Assembly (NCBI GenBank): GCA_963932465.1
Contig: OZ010793.1
Span: 261,017,696 to 261,081,695, forward strand
DNA length: 64,000 nt
Reading direction: 5' to 3'
From: Maratus speciosus
Taxonomy: Eukaryota; Arthropoda; Arachnida; Araneae; Salticidae
Shown: one piece after another, positions 33,420 to 45,190 of the stretch
Position numbering within the stretch: the stretch's first letter is position 1
Layout: each line of letters begins with the position of its first letter
The notes under the pieces: generated by a model
Seen by the model: the letters and a program-made list of their open reading frames with translations, nothing else
Databases searched by the model: none
Told to the model about the DNA's origin: nothing
Translations under genes and position numbers: made by a program

Positions 33420-35070
33420 TAATAAAAATAAAAAAATTCAAAATAAAACTTATGGGACCCAGGCATTGTATAAAATTTGTAATTTCTTAACTATTTAAAA
33501 ATTATTTTAACATAAATTGATTTTTATATGATGCAGAACAAAATTTAAAAGATTTTTGTAATTGGAACTGCACTTCTAAAACTAATGGTTATTAGCTGTT
33601 GGTAAACGATAATAACAGATACCCTGTATAAAAATAAACACAATTTTAAACATTTGTTAAAAAAGAGAAATTTGGTACCCCGACTTCATTGTAGCCATAT
33701 TTATCAACACATATTTAAAGTGAATCCCACAAGAATACGGAAATATTATTTATACATTTTTAATCAAATACAATTCATCGAAACAAATTTCTTATGCAAA
33801 AATATGTTTTGCAAATTAATTGCAATTGTATTAAAATTTTAAGTGTCTTCACAAATTATACGATGCTATTTTCTTTGGTTTTTTTTTCAGTAAAATAAAT
33901 TCACAGAAATAAAAAAGCTCTCATTTTCTAAAAACATAATAATGACAAATTAAAAAAAAAAAAAAAATGTATATTTAATAAGATAAAAAACACCCCTCCC
34001 CCACCCCTAACAAAAATCTAGCATCAGAATCTCCCTCCAATTTAAATTAAAAGAAACCGCCATCTGCAATGCCAACGCCGCGAAATTAAGTCTCCTTTAT
34101 ACTTCACAACCATCCTCTGCTCATATCCGTTATTAGAAAACGTATTTTTCCTTTCCATTCCAAAATACTTTATCGACTCAAATTATTCCACAATACCGTA
34201 TTTGTCTACACAACAAATTGCAATTATTTTATCACTCTGAAGGTGTGAAGTGTTAAAACAATCTTTGCTTCATACTGACAAAATAACTGTCAAATCATAA
34301 ATGATTGACAGAAATTTTAACAGATAGTGAAAAATGAATAATCAAACACGTGTTTCAGGAAAGGCGTTGTTTTCCAGCCAATGGCCAGATTTTTTCTGAC
34401 CAACTGTGATTGGTAAACGATAAACATCACTTTCCAGCTTTATTCATTTTTCTTCAGCTGCTTGCAAGAGGCTGAAGTCTTGCAAAGGAATGAAAAGCAG
34501 ATTTTTAATTTTTTTCTCGCTTTGGCATGAAACACAAGTGTTCATAAGCATTTAAAATGACCTTTTTAAAGTGCATTTTTTTAGCTTTTTTTTAATATAG
34601 AAAACCAAATTTCGAAAATTTCATTTTTATTATAATTTTACTGTGTACTTCTAAAAAACTATTGTTTCATCTTTTTTTTAATACTTTGCTGGTGTTGCGT
34701 TCTAAATTTAACAGGGACTTTGCATTAATCTCTTACTAAATAATGAACCATAAAACAATAACATTGTTATTTATCCTAATACGTTAAATAATGCCCATCT
34801 CTAGTGGAGATTGTGTAAACCCTTAACTCTATTATGTTGAGAATGTAATGTTTGCTTAGCACTTTTAGAATTGGTATGTCTACATCAGTATCAGAACTGG
34901 TATGTCTTCCGTAGTTTGGGAAACTCTATTCTATGTTATTCAAATACATTTTTCTCTTCTAAAATCAATCTTAGTTTTTAATGAATAATTTGTTTTTTAA
35001 TAGTTATCTGCTAAAATTCATTTTTTTATCTGTTTCTTCCCAATATGAATTTAAAATATTTCTTTTCCAG
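33420..35070 (+). other. Myb: Intron C, last part, no gene seen
   Basis: AT-rich with a poly(A) run near 33,951-33,966. No transposon ends or coding regions were recognised. The stretch ends in a good pyrimidine tract and acceptor TATTTCTTTTCCAG. Confidence 0.4.
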
Positions 35071-35166
35071 AAATATCTGAATTGTTTAAATCCAAATGTT
35101 AAAAGAACATATGCTGAAGATGAAACCAAGTGTAATTTTACTGGAAGGAGCTTTATAGATAAAGAG
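35071..35166 (+). CDS. Myb: Myb exon D
   Basis: Encodes 32 residues, KYLNCLNPNVKRTYAEDETK then CNFTGRSFIDKE, phase 0 at both ends. The acceptor is TTTTCCAG and the donor GAG/GTAATC. It lies between the TPTPLK block and the basic region, where B-Myb has a poorly conserved acidic segment. Assignment therefore rests mainly on frame continuity, splice sites and strand. Confidence 0.8.
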
Positions 35167-36056
35167 GTAATCATTTCATGTTGGTTAAAGTAATTATTTT
35201 AAAGCAATTAGCATGCAGTACAAATCTATATTTGCATTACCACTTACACACATACAGAGAAAGAGACAGGCAGACAGGATTCACGTTTGCAATGTGCCAA
35301 ATAATGAAATTTCTGAAAAATTCCTTTTTTTGGGGGGGGGGGGGGCACATGAGAAGTATACTATCAGAAACCAAGGTATTATTTATTTATTTATTTTTTA
35401 TTTTATTTTTTCGTTGTTGATAAATAGTGGCCTATTAAAACAAAGTAATATTTGACTTTTTAAAATCACATTGTAAATGGAAATGTATTATTCCTGCAAT
35501 TTTCAGACAAATATAAGGCAATCTCAGCAACTTGCACTAGCATTTCTCTGTGTCTCCTGAGATTCAATTGGGACTTTTTCAGTAAACAATTGGACGACCT
35601 GCTGTAATTACAATCAACCTCAAAAATGCTCTTAAAAAGACTGTTCTAAGAAGCAACATGACAGTAAAAAAAAATCTTAGAGATTTGATTCTTATCTATA
35701 TTTATGGCCTAAGTTAAGTATGTGATGTTTCAATTTTGATCCAGCTTTTATTAATTAATGTAAAAAGAATATGCTTACCAACATTAGATGTAACTGAATA
35801 GTTGTTTCTTTCTATTAAAGTTGTTTTCCATGAATAATTAAGACATTATTTATGTGTATGGTCTTTAGCAAGTGAATATTTACATAGCAAATTTTGCTTA
35901 AAATATATCATGGTTTAGTATTAAAATTTAATACGACTTAGAAACATTCAATGCAAAAATTGAAGAATGTCTTCCATTCAATTTGCTTATACTTTTGAAA
36001 TATGGTTAATGGTTTTCCAGTTTGGCTAATAATGTAAAATTCCTAATGCGTGAACT
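35167..36056 (+). other. Myb: Intron D, 5' part, no gene seen
   Basis: Contains a poly(G) tract at about 35,332-35,345 and otherwise plain AT-rich DNA up to the hAT element at 36,062. Confidence 0.4.
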
Positions 36057-36680
36057 TGATACAGGGTTCGTACGGTCCTTGAAAGTGCTTAAAAGTCCTT
36101 AAATTTTTCAAAAGCAAATTTTGGTGCTTAAAAGTACTTATTTTTATGCAAAATTTGCAAAAAGTGCTTGAAAGCCCTTGAATTTTTTCTTTGAATTTTC
36201 AGAGATTTTTTTTCCATAATATTTTTCTAAAAAAATTCAATGACAATCATTTTTTAAGTTGTCTGCCTTTCCTTCGTTCTTAAAAATACTGGTAACCATT
36301 AACAAATGCCCTAACCAGACGAAGTGACGAAGCCTGCAGGCATGAGATTTTTCCGCGGATCCGCGGTTTTCAGCTTTTTTTTGTCATTTTTGAATTTCTG
36401 TTTTCATTTTCAGATTTTTTTCAAATTTTCACTTTTTTGCCATTTTTTTTTTCTCATTTTTCGAGAATTTATTTCGTGCAGACATCCGTTTTTTATTCGT
36501 TTAAATAAAAAAGAGAATCATAAAATGATTTTAATCCACATCAAAATATGCTTATATTTTAACACTTCAACTACGAGAAGTCATTTATCGCGTGCGGTGG
36601 TTATCCTATTTCATCGCGATCGCTGAAGCAGGGATAATTCGTTTCCGAAAAGTCCGAAGAATTACGGCAATCATTTACTA

Positions 36681-36716
<36 letters not shown>

Positions 36717-36739
36717 AAATCGGCCATAAAGCTGAAAAT

Positions 36740-37490
36740 TCGAACATAAAATGTATCGCGAATTTCGACAAATGGTCACCAAAAAAATCAATTTCGTCAA
36801 TCGTTCAAAGAAAAATCGCCATTTTCTGCAAAGTATCGGGAAAAAACGACAATTTTCGTCAAAAGATCACGAAAAAAACGGCAATTTTTGTCAAAAGGTC
36901 GCAAAAAATGCAATTTCCGTCAAAAGATCATGAAAAAACGGCAATTTCCGTCAAAAGATCACGAAAAAACGGCAATTTCCGCCAGAAGATCACGAAAAAA
37001 AACGGCAATTTTCACCAAAAGATCGCAGAAAACGGCAATTTTTGTCCAAAGATCGCTAAAACACGGCAATTTTTGTCAAAAGATCGCGATAAAAACGACA
37101 AATTTCGTCAAAAGATCGCGAAAAAACGGCAAATTTCGTCAAAAGATCCCGAAAAAACGGCAATTTCCGCCCCAGAAGATCATGAAAAAACGGCAATTTC
37201 CACCAGAAGATCACGAAAAAACGACAATTTTCGCAAAAACGGCAATTTTTGTCAAAAGATCGCGATAAAAACGGCAAATTTCATCAAAAGATCTCGAAAA
37301 CGGTAAATTACGTGAAAACATCGCGATAAAAAGGCACATTTCGTCAAAAGATCGCAATAAAAAGGCACATTTCGTCAAAAGATCGCAATAAAAAGGCACA
37401 TTTCGTCAAAAGATCGCGATAAAAAAGGCACATTTCATCAAAAGATCGCGAAAAAACGGCAAATTTCTTCAAACGATCGCGAAAAACACA
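36740..37490 (+). repeat. 31-bp minisatellite array 2 (most regular)
   Basis: About 24 tandem units of roughly 31 bases, for example CCGTCAAAAGATCATGAAAA followed by AACGGCAATTT. Later units favour AAATTTCGTCAAAAGATCGCG. The long reading frames through it on both strands encode only repeats such as FRQKIAKKRQ, because the unit contains few stop codons. Same unit and orientation as arrays 1 and 3. Confidence 0.93.
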
Positions 37491-37640
37491 AATTTCACAT
37501 TAATGTTCTGTATCTTGGTAAAATAAACTTTTCATTAGAGTAAGTAAATAATTTCTGCCTAATTCGTGTTAATAATTTCTTTTTAATTTACGTAAAGCTA
37601 AATTGTTGTATTTTAACAATGATTAATAAACATTTAATGA

Positions 37641-38375
37641 AAAAGTCCTGTTAATTACTCAATAGTGAGAAATGCAATTAGTATTGATCCACAAATGATG
37701 GCTGGGCATCCCGAAACATCAAGAGAAAAAATGAAAAGAATCTTAGGAGCACTATCTCAAAACAAGCATGTTTTAGAAAAAAATTGTGATGAGATTCTGC
37801 TAGTTTATGCTGATTTTGTGTGCAATGTTGTCAAGCCAAATTCATTCACTTTTGCTTCATTTGACCCAAGTAATGGATCCTTGGATGCATTTCTTCAGCC
37901 TTACTTTTCTGGAAACAAATATGAAAAGGTATGGAAGGTTATTAAAATTATGCTTATTCTCTCCCATGGACAAGCATCTATCGAAAGGGGCTTCTCAGTT
38001 AATAAAGCTCTTGAAGTAGAAAATTTGAAAGAGCCATCTTATATTTCTCAGCGTGTCATTCATGAATATATCAAGCAGTCTGGGGAAATTCATAATTTAA
38101 ATATTACAAAAGAAATCAGAATAGCTGCTTCATCTGCTCACTCAAAATACATGCAACATTTGAAAAAGAAAAAAAATGAAGCTCAGACCGAAACAAAACA
38201 GTTAAAATGAAAATCTTTAGAAGAGAAAATAACCTTTTTGAAACAAAAAAAGATTTTTATTGAAAAGGACAGGCGAAATATGAATGCAGAAGCTGACCAT
38301 TTGGCTAATAAAGCTGAAACATCTAAGAACATAGACTTGCTTATGAGATTGCAAAGACAAGGGAATTCACATTAA
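37641..38375 (+). pseudogene. hAT transposase C-terminal region with internal stop
   Basis: The open frame carries MLILSHGQASIERGFSVNK, a conserved block of hAT C-terminal dimerisation regions, preceded by SLDAFLQPYFSGNKYEKVW. A Lys/Glu-rich coiled-coil-like tail (KYMQHLKKKKNEAQTETK) follows. A TGA at 38,208-38,210 interrupts; the same frame then continues with EEKITFLKQKKIFIEKDRRN to a TAA at 38,373-38,375. The N-terminal BED finger and the catalytic RNase H-like part were not found. It lies inside the CAGGGTTCGTAC element and is presumably its remnant. Confidence 0.78.
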
Positions 38376-38445
38376 TAGCTTAGATTTAAAATTGTCAGAA
38401 AAAATTTCAGAATTAAAGAAACTTTAATTGTGCTTCTTGTTTTAT

Positions 38446-38584
38446 AATTTCGGCACATTTCGGTTAGCCGGGCGCCAATGTTATACATACATATATATGT
38501 ATACATATATATATAAATATATATATGTGTATATGTTATATATAACATATATGTAAATATATATATATACAAATATGTATGTGT

Positions 38585-38617
<33 letters not shown>

Positions 38618-38809
38618 CTTTGTTGTTATAGTTTATGTTGTTATGTTGTATAGTTTATATGTTTATGTTGGTTGTTATAATATTTTTGATGTGAGTTTCA
38701 ATGCAGCTATGGTGAGTGATGGATTTTGATATTTTGTTTGTGGTATTATATATATATATGTACATATATATAACACTGGTGCCCGGCTAACCGAAAAGTA
38801 CCATAATTT
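38446..38809. mobile_element. Small MITE filled with TA/ATATATGT repeats
   Basis: Inverted ends contain CGGTTAGCCGGGCGCCAATG (from 38,461) and the complement of CGGTTAGCCGGGCACCAGTG (to 38,793). The roughly 290-bp interior is mostly alternating TA with ATATATGTATAC words, including a TA run at 38,589-38,612. Nested within the hAT element. Confidence 0.75.
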
Positions 38810-39529
38810 CTTTTCATAAAATTATTAATGATATTTTCAATTTAGTTTTTGTGTGTGTGTGTGTAAAGTTTTATTTCTCTAAATACACTAACTAATACTG
38901 ACTTTTCAAAACACACAAGAAGTCACATAAGAAGTATTTAAAATTAAAGTACGAATTCAAACATGTGTATTGTTAGTCATTACTTATTTAATCTTTAGGT
39001 GCTTGAATTTTTTTTGTTTTGGTCCTTGAAAGTCCTTAAAAGTCCTTGAATTTCAGGAGATGAAATGAGTACGAACCCTGTGATATATAAATAAAGTTGA
39101 CATCTATATTTTGTGAATCTTCTCACTTTTGTTCTAGGAATGAAAATTGGTGTTATAAAATTTAATCCTACAAGGTATTAAAAGATGTTAAAAAGGGAGA
39201 AAGTATAAAAGAGTAAAAATTTGAGAGCTGTAAATTACTTACTCGCCGGGCCATGGAAACGGTAATAATAATTTTTTTTTTTAAAGCAGGCTCCAGTTTG
39301 CTATTTTATGCTGATTATGATTAACCTGCAACTGCAATAATAAAAATAATTGATAAAACAAGGAGAAACTGTCAACTTAAAAAAAAGGATAAATTTTATA
39401 TAATAAAGAAAGTGGAAAATAGATGTGTAAGTATCTGAAAAATTCCATAAATAATAATTTTAGTTGATTAGTAAGAGATAGTGAGAATTGATTAAATTAT
39501 CATTTACAAATTTTTTATTATTATTTGGC

Positions 39530-39800
39530 CATTTTAAATGTGGCGTAATTTCTTTCATTTACGACTTTTAACGCATATTAATGAATTTAACATTTTACAA
39601 TTTTTTTTCTCTTTTAAAATTTGTTGTAAAAATAGTTTTTGATTTAATTTTTATTATTATTTTTTAGAACTAGAGGGCTCTGCCCCCTACGACCCCCCCC
39701 CCCCTCCCCTTCAGACACCGCAGATTCCAAAAGCACACTAATTTGACCAGCTTTAAAAAAATTTAGGCAGATTGAATTATAATTAAAAAAAACTAGCAAT
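39530..39800 (-). mobile_element. Helitron fragments, second site, rearranged
   Basis: A terminal block at 39,670-39,780 repeats the 3' end of the Helitron at 27,349: CTAG, GAGGGCTCTGCCCCC hairpin, CAGACACCGCAGA, AGCACACTAATTTGA and AGATTGAATTATAATT. The preceding 39,540-39,660 resembles Helitron interior sequence (about 27,660-27,790), but on the outer side of the CTAG end. No 5' TC end was found to the right. Probably two truncated pieces side by side. Confidence 0.65.
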
Positions 39801-40266
39801 TTTGTGATATTCATTAAGAATATTTCTTAAACATGTATAATTTGGCGTTATCTACTGCAGAAATACTGTAATGATATTGTTACCATTTTTTCAAAGTGCC
39901 ACACAGTTTTTTCCGAAAAACTTTTCTTTTAAAATTAACGTGTGCATGAACATGAGATTTTGGAATTTGACACCTTGTGTACTGACCTCTGTAAATATGG
40001 CTATTGGTTATTCCATGAAATTGTTGGGCGACATTTTTGTATTTAAACTTATTAAAATGTAAAGCAATTTGTTGTGAATACTGTGCAGTTTTAATGATAA
40101 CTGTTGGATTTTGTTTGAATAACAACTTTTTCTCTTTTTTTACACCCCCCCCCCTCCAATTGCAATAAATTAATTAAATTCTAATGATATTGTTGCAAAG
40201 TCCTTGTAAACTTATAAAATAGATTATCATTGCAACTTATTAATTTTTGTGAGTTTTTTTCATTAG

Positions 40267-40362
40267 AATGTTGAACCTCCCAGAAAAGCAAGAAAGGCCT
40301 TGCATAAAACTTGGGCTGAAGATTTTGTTGAAATTTCCTTATCTCAAGATCCAGAGACACCT
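40267..40362 (+). CDS. Myb: Myb exon E: basic patch and acidic segment
   Basis: Encodes NVEPPRKARKALHKTWAEDF followed by VEISLSQDPETP, 32 residues, phase 0. The basic patch PPRKARKALHK is comparable in place and composition to the KKVRKSLAL stretch of B-Myb and could act in nuclear import. The acceptor is TTTTCATTAG and the donor CCT/GTGAGT. Identity rests on frame, position and the basic motif. Confidence 0.85.
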
Positions 40363-42658
40363 GTGAGTATTTTATTTTTGTTTTTTTTTCTATCAAAATT
40401 TGCTCAGTAAAGCTATAAACAAATACTGAAATTTGAGCCTGGATTTTGCATTACTAATCTTTCACATTCTTTTTTTTCTTTATATAAATCAATTGTTTAG
40501 TTTTATTTTTTTGGTTAGAAAAACTTTCAAACTTTGTCTTTTTAAATATTCTTTGTGGGCATTAATATTCCCATAAGCTAATGACTGCTGATTAAATTTA
40601 CTGCAACATGGTGCTATAAAAGTTGTAAAATTCATTATTTCTGTACCAAGTATGAATGATTAAAATTTTCACATCTAAAAAAAAATATTTGTAAAATATG
40701 TTAAAAGATATATTTATCTGTCTAATTTGTAGAATATTTTATCTCATTAAAATATTAAATTTGTATAAAATGTATTCAAAAGCATTCCAAATTCACTCAT
40801 TAGGTGAGTTTTTAAAAAGATAATTGATTAAGAAGAATTTAGAATTTAAGAGAATAATTAAGAATTAAATAAATTAGTATGTCACATAAAAATTATTTAA
40901 AATTTACTAAATATGTGACTCGCATTACCAGAACAATGTTTAGAAATTTAAGAGTGCTTATTTATCCCCAATTCCCAGTAACAAACAGGCACACATATAA
41001 ATAATAATCCTTTTAAGAGACAAAACATTTATTTGCAATACTCACTATATTGCTAACAGATTTCATTTATATACACTGAATTCATAAATAAAGAAAGGAT
41101 TTCTCGAGTGACTGGCTTTATGTACTTCTCAAACATTTTAAGAATTAGTGAATTAGTTTCTATAATTCACTTTTCATTTTGATGAAATTATGATGAGTAA
41201 AATGAATAGATTTTCGTTACTTATTTAGCTTTCAGCTGCGATGACTGAAAATGAATAGAAGGAAATATCAGGTCAATTTCTTTGATACGGAAGGGCAATA
41301 AAACTTTGAATCATAAGAATATGAATATAGATTAAATGTATGTCATTATCCACACTTCAAAGCAGAATGAAAATTTTCGATTTGAATTACTGTATATGTC
41401 GTTTTCTGACGCCATGCATTTCAACATCACTTGTCATGCAAGGAAAACAAACTACTGACTGCATTGTTTTCTTCCATTAATCATGGATGCATTACATGTA
41501 TATGAAATTTTTAACATATTTTATCATACTTCTTGTCAAATTTATGTAGAAAATATTTATAATTAACTAAATTGAGGAGTTCATTAATGATTGTCATAGA
41601 CGTTTAAATTTCTAGAATATTTTATCATAGTGTATTGTGTTAAACTGTTCCAAAACTTAGTCTAAGCCTGCCTAAATTATCTTGATTGATAAACTATTAA
41701 TACATTATCGTGTTTAGCATATTTCTCTTTGAATTCTTTAGAATATTTTTTTGTATATCAAACTAAATTAAAATAAAACACATTCAAAGTTGTCTGATAC
41801 CATTTTATTTAGTACCATACTTGTCATTTATTTGTACTTTGTTCAAATAAGATATGTTTTGCAATAAATTATGACAATAAATCAATGATGCTTTGGATGC
41901 ATTATAGCACTTCATCACTGCAAAAGATGGAGAAAGACTGCATTCATAACATGAATTGCAATAGGTAACTTTGGGATGGCACATTTGTTTTTCCGAGAAT
42001 GAAACAAAAAACTTGGTGACCAATAATGAGAAAGACATGTTTTGTATTAATATGTTGAAAATGTTTTATTTAAAAAAGAGAAACCTACTTTTGTATTAAA
42101 AGCGTTTTGGAATTGACTGGCTTCGAAAAACACCCACAGGATTATAAAAATGTAGCAGAATCTCTGCCAAATTATAAAAATGTAAACCTTTAATTTTAAA
42201 GAAATTTAAAGTTTGCTTGAACATTTAAAATTAGAATAAGAATAATAAAAAAGTAATGGACTTAAATTCAGTTTTTTATTTTAAAGTATCCTTAATCTTT
42301 GAATGACTTAAAAGAATAATATTTTAGAATTTAAGATTTGATATATTTAATTTACCAGGTATTTTTTTAAGTTATAATTTTTATAATTCATTGTTAGTAT
42401 GAATTTTCTAAATAGGATAGTTGAAAATAATTGTATGGAAGATTCTCTAATTTTAGTATTCATGATTACTATTTATATTATTAGTTTCAACATCTGCACT
42501 CAGAAAAGGTTTTAAGAATTTAATTTTATTTAAAAGTTTTACAAGAAATGTTATTATAAGAAGCAAACTTTCTTTCATAATTTGAAGTATTAATGTAAAA
42601 TCCTTGTGCTTAACCTTTGAAAAAAGTTACAAGAGCATGGTTTTAAAATAGTAAAAAA
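40363..42658 (+). other. Myb: Intron E, no gene or transposon resolved
   Basis: About 2.3 kb of AT-rich DNA without recognisable repeats, ends or coding motifs. Confidence 0.4.
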
Positions 42659-42660
42659 TA

Positions 42661-43419
42661 CAGTGAAACCTCTCTGTAAGGACCACCTGCCGTTCCATTG
42701 AAAATTGGCCCTTATGAGGGTTGACCAAATTTTTCATTTCTCTTTCTTTTTATCCCGTAATTTTTTAAATCTGCATTTTCTTTCTGTAAGTTCTCTTTGT
42801 TGTTAACAATATTGTTTATTTGATTCTTGCTGCAATTAAACTGTGAAGCTAATTTTCCTACAGATGTTCCTTGATCATGACAAGATGTTTGATTTTGTCA
42901 TTCAAATCCGAATGTACTCTTTGGCTTGATTTAGGTGCCATAATTTTAAATTTTACATAAGCCTGAGCATAAAATTTCTTGTGTAAAAATTGTGCTTCAA
43001 TGTGCATTCACAGTTTTAGTAAATGCAGAATCAGTTTTTCTAGATAACCTGTTATCCTTTGTGTGCCCACAACTAAGGGTCAAGTTTCCCCTCCAACCCA
43101 ACCCCTACAAGTTGAAAGGTCAAACAAAGTGTGAGGAACATCTGTTTGTCTCACGTGTGGAAAAGTTTGTGGTCCTTCGTTGTGTTACTAAATCCCCCCA
43201 TCTCTCCTTGTGTTCTTTAGTGTTTTGCTGAGCTCTTATCTTTTGGTTCAGGAATTCAATACACCTGTTTAGGATTTAATGCACATGTGAAAAAATGGCC
43301 TTTATAAGGGGTAGATGCGGTTCCTAATATAGTAAATTTGGCATTATGTCTATGGGAAAAATTTTCGTTCCTAAAAATATTGGCCTTTAATAGAGGTGGC
43401 CTTAAAAGAAGTTTCACTG
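42661..43419 (-). mobile_element. Pogo/Tigger MITE with helix-turn-helix remnant
   Basis: The left end is CAGTGAAACCTCTCTGTAAG and the reverse complement of the right end CAGTGAAACTTCTTTTAAGG, with TA flanks (42,659-42,660 and 43,420-43,421). On the minus strand around 42,800-42,900 a frame reads GTSVGKLASQFNCSKNQINN. This resembles the CENP-B/Psq helix-turn-helix of Tigger transposases, so it is a deletion derivative of a Tigger element. Confidence 0.8.
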
Positions 43420-43503
43420 TATCTTTACAAGCCTCATTATGTAATTCCACCATAATTTGTTTATATTATGTAATAATTTTGTTTCCTTTAATTTTGTTTT
43501 CAG

Positions 43504-43632
43504 AGTAAATCTCTCTTGGGTGATTCTTCAGTGGCTTTTTCACCACCATCTTTTATCAAAGATATGATTGTTGAGGCAAATATATCTACTGATTTGAATA
43601 ATGCATTTATTGTTCCAGCTATACCGACAAGG
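43504..43632 (+). CDS. Myb: Myb exon F
   Basis: Encodes 43 residues, SKSLLGDSSVAFSPPSFIKD then MIVEANISTDLNNAFIVPAI PTR, phase 0. The acceptor is TTTTGTTTTCAG and the donor AGG/GTATGTG. The FSPPSF segment offers another SP site. No firm counterpart in vertebrate Myb was recognised, so membership rests on frame continuity and splice signals. Confidence 0.8.
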
Positions 43633-44101
43633 GTATGTGTTTTTACACTCTTTTATTTAACTTAACTTGGTTTTCTTATGTAATCAAATCATCTTTCTTA
43701 TGTAAAAATTAATTTTGTATTCTGTTTTTCACTCACTTCCTGTTATATTAAAATTATAAAAATTAGTCCCATAGGTGTTTTTCTGATAATGCATTTAAAT
43801 GTTTATAGATCTTAATTTTAAATTAAGCAATTATTATTTTTTCTTTTTATTATTATTATTTTTTTAATAGTTAGCTGAATTACTACAGTGAGATATGGAA
43901 GGTACTGTTTGACTAGAAACAATGTCTATTTTTTGAATTTGAATAGGAATTTTGAAATTTAAACACTAAAAACTAGAAAACATTAAAAAATAAAAATAAA
44001 GAGTGCAATAATAATTATAATACTTATGTTTGTTACAGGGATGGTAATCTTCTGCTGTTTCTTTACCTTTGTGTTTGCAAACAATTCTCTGTTTATAACT
44101 A

Positions 44102-45188
44102 CAGTAGACTCTCGATTACCGGGATGGTCGGGAAATGCCTCATCCTAGATAAGCGAATATTCCGGATAATTGAATTTGTACAAATTTTGATGAAAAATTT
44201 TACATAAAGGATAGAAAATATCAAATTATTGTACAATAGGGCATTAATAATTTAATTAATACAAAAGGAAGAGAATAAACATAAATTTTAATGTTATTTA
44301 GATTTACAATTAGTACAATATAAAAAAAAAAATAGAAATGTAGCTTACCTGACTGTTATGTGAAGAATGAAATGATAAAGGTCTGTTTTCGTTTTTCATT
44401 TACTCTGCGACTAATTTTACTACTCAAATTTCTTAAACATAATTTTTTCAGGAGGTTGCTTTCGTCTTCTTGCTCCAAGTAATTAAGCAATGCCTCATTG
44501 TGTACTAATGCAGCACCGTGATTTAATTTTGGATTCATTACAAGATTTTCTTCATCACTTTCGGGGCATTTTTCGAAATTCCTTCTTTCTTCTGAACTAC
44601 TATTGAAAAAATAACATCGTCATTTAAAACTTTGTAAAATTACCTTTTTGAATTTTCTTTCTTAACCCTCTAATTACTATGGTAGAATATGTTCTAGAAA
44701 TTCCATAATTAAGAGAATCTGAATTCACACCAGGTAATTTCAATAATAAGTTTCATGTTATCTAACGATGGAATGGTGATTATTGAAGAAAGCAAATATT
44801 GCTATTTTAAATTTCTGTTTTGAATTAGGAATATCTTAATTAAAATATCCATTAAATTGCAAATGCTGGTGGTTGCATATATGCTACCATGAACATTAGA
44901 GGGTTAATCCATTGTTGTACTGTTCCTTCGTCCACATTTTCAGAACTGTTTAACTTTCTCAAATCTTCTATGATTTTTCTCTTCAAATCAGTAGTATCGT
45001 CGTCTTCTGTGAGAATTTCATTTTCTTCATCCGATAAAATTGCCCTCCATGATTTCTCAACCATGATGTTTTTTTACTAACTTCCATGCAGCATCATCAG
45101 AATAAATTGCACGCAAAACTGAGATTTTTACCATCCTGGTTAATTCGCATCCTGGATAGTCTGATCCTGGTTAATCAAGAGTTTATTG
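44102..45188 (-). mobile_element. Tigger/pogo deletion derivative
   Basis: The left end is CAGTAGACTCTCGATTACCG and the right end in reverse complement CAATAAACTCTTGATTAACC. TA flanks (44,100-44,101 and 45,189-45,190). About 1.1 kb. The interior codes on the minus strand for the C-terminal part of a Tigger transposase; the catalytic domain is missing. Confidence 0.88.
44356..45064 (-). pseudogene. Tigger transposase C-terminal remnant with PIP-box-like tail
   Basis: Two minus-strand pieces. The first (45,064-44,852) has ILTEDDDTTDLKRKI, like the acidic segment after the catalytic domain. The second (44,538-44,356) has HNEALLNYLEQEDESNLLKK and LCLRNLSSKISRRV, ending KRKQTFIISFF. QTFIISFF matches the PCNA-interacting pattern Q-x-x-I-x-x-F-F. 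Pogo transposase is known to bind PCNA through such a C-terminal motif. Stops between the pieces make it a pseudogene. Confidence 0.75.
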
Positions 45189-45190
45189 TA

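Larger units (their letters stand above)
36062..39080 (+). mobile_element. hAT element, about 3 kb, defective, with nested repeats
   Basis: The left end is CAGGGTTCGTACGGTCCTTG, and the right end in reverse complement begins CAGGGTTCGTAC. Both subterminal regions repeat the words GTCCTTGAAAGTSCTTAAAAG. The pentamer TGATA flanks both sides (36,057-36,061 and 39,081-39,085); a full 8-bp duplication is not evident. The interior has a CCGCGGATCCGCGG palindrome at 36,353, a poly(A) tract, the 31-bp array, a hAT transposase tail and a small MITE at 38,446-38,809. Confidence 0.75.

Noticed and set aside
36751..37399. Overlapping open frames of 60-132 codons on both strands through the 31-bp array, with peptides such as FRQKIAKKRQ
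   Set aside because: They arise because the repeat unit contains few stops. All frames on both strands are similarly open, and no domain or splice context supports them.
38372..38620. Tyr/Ile-rich frame through the TA repeats
   Set aside because: A translation of (ATATGT)n-type simple repeats.
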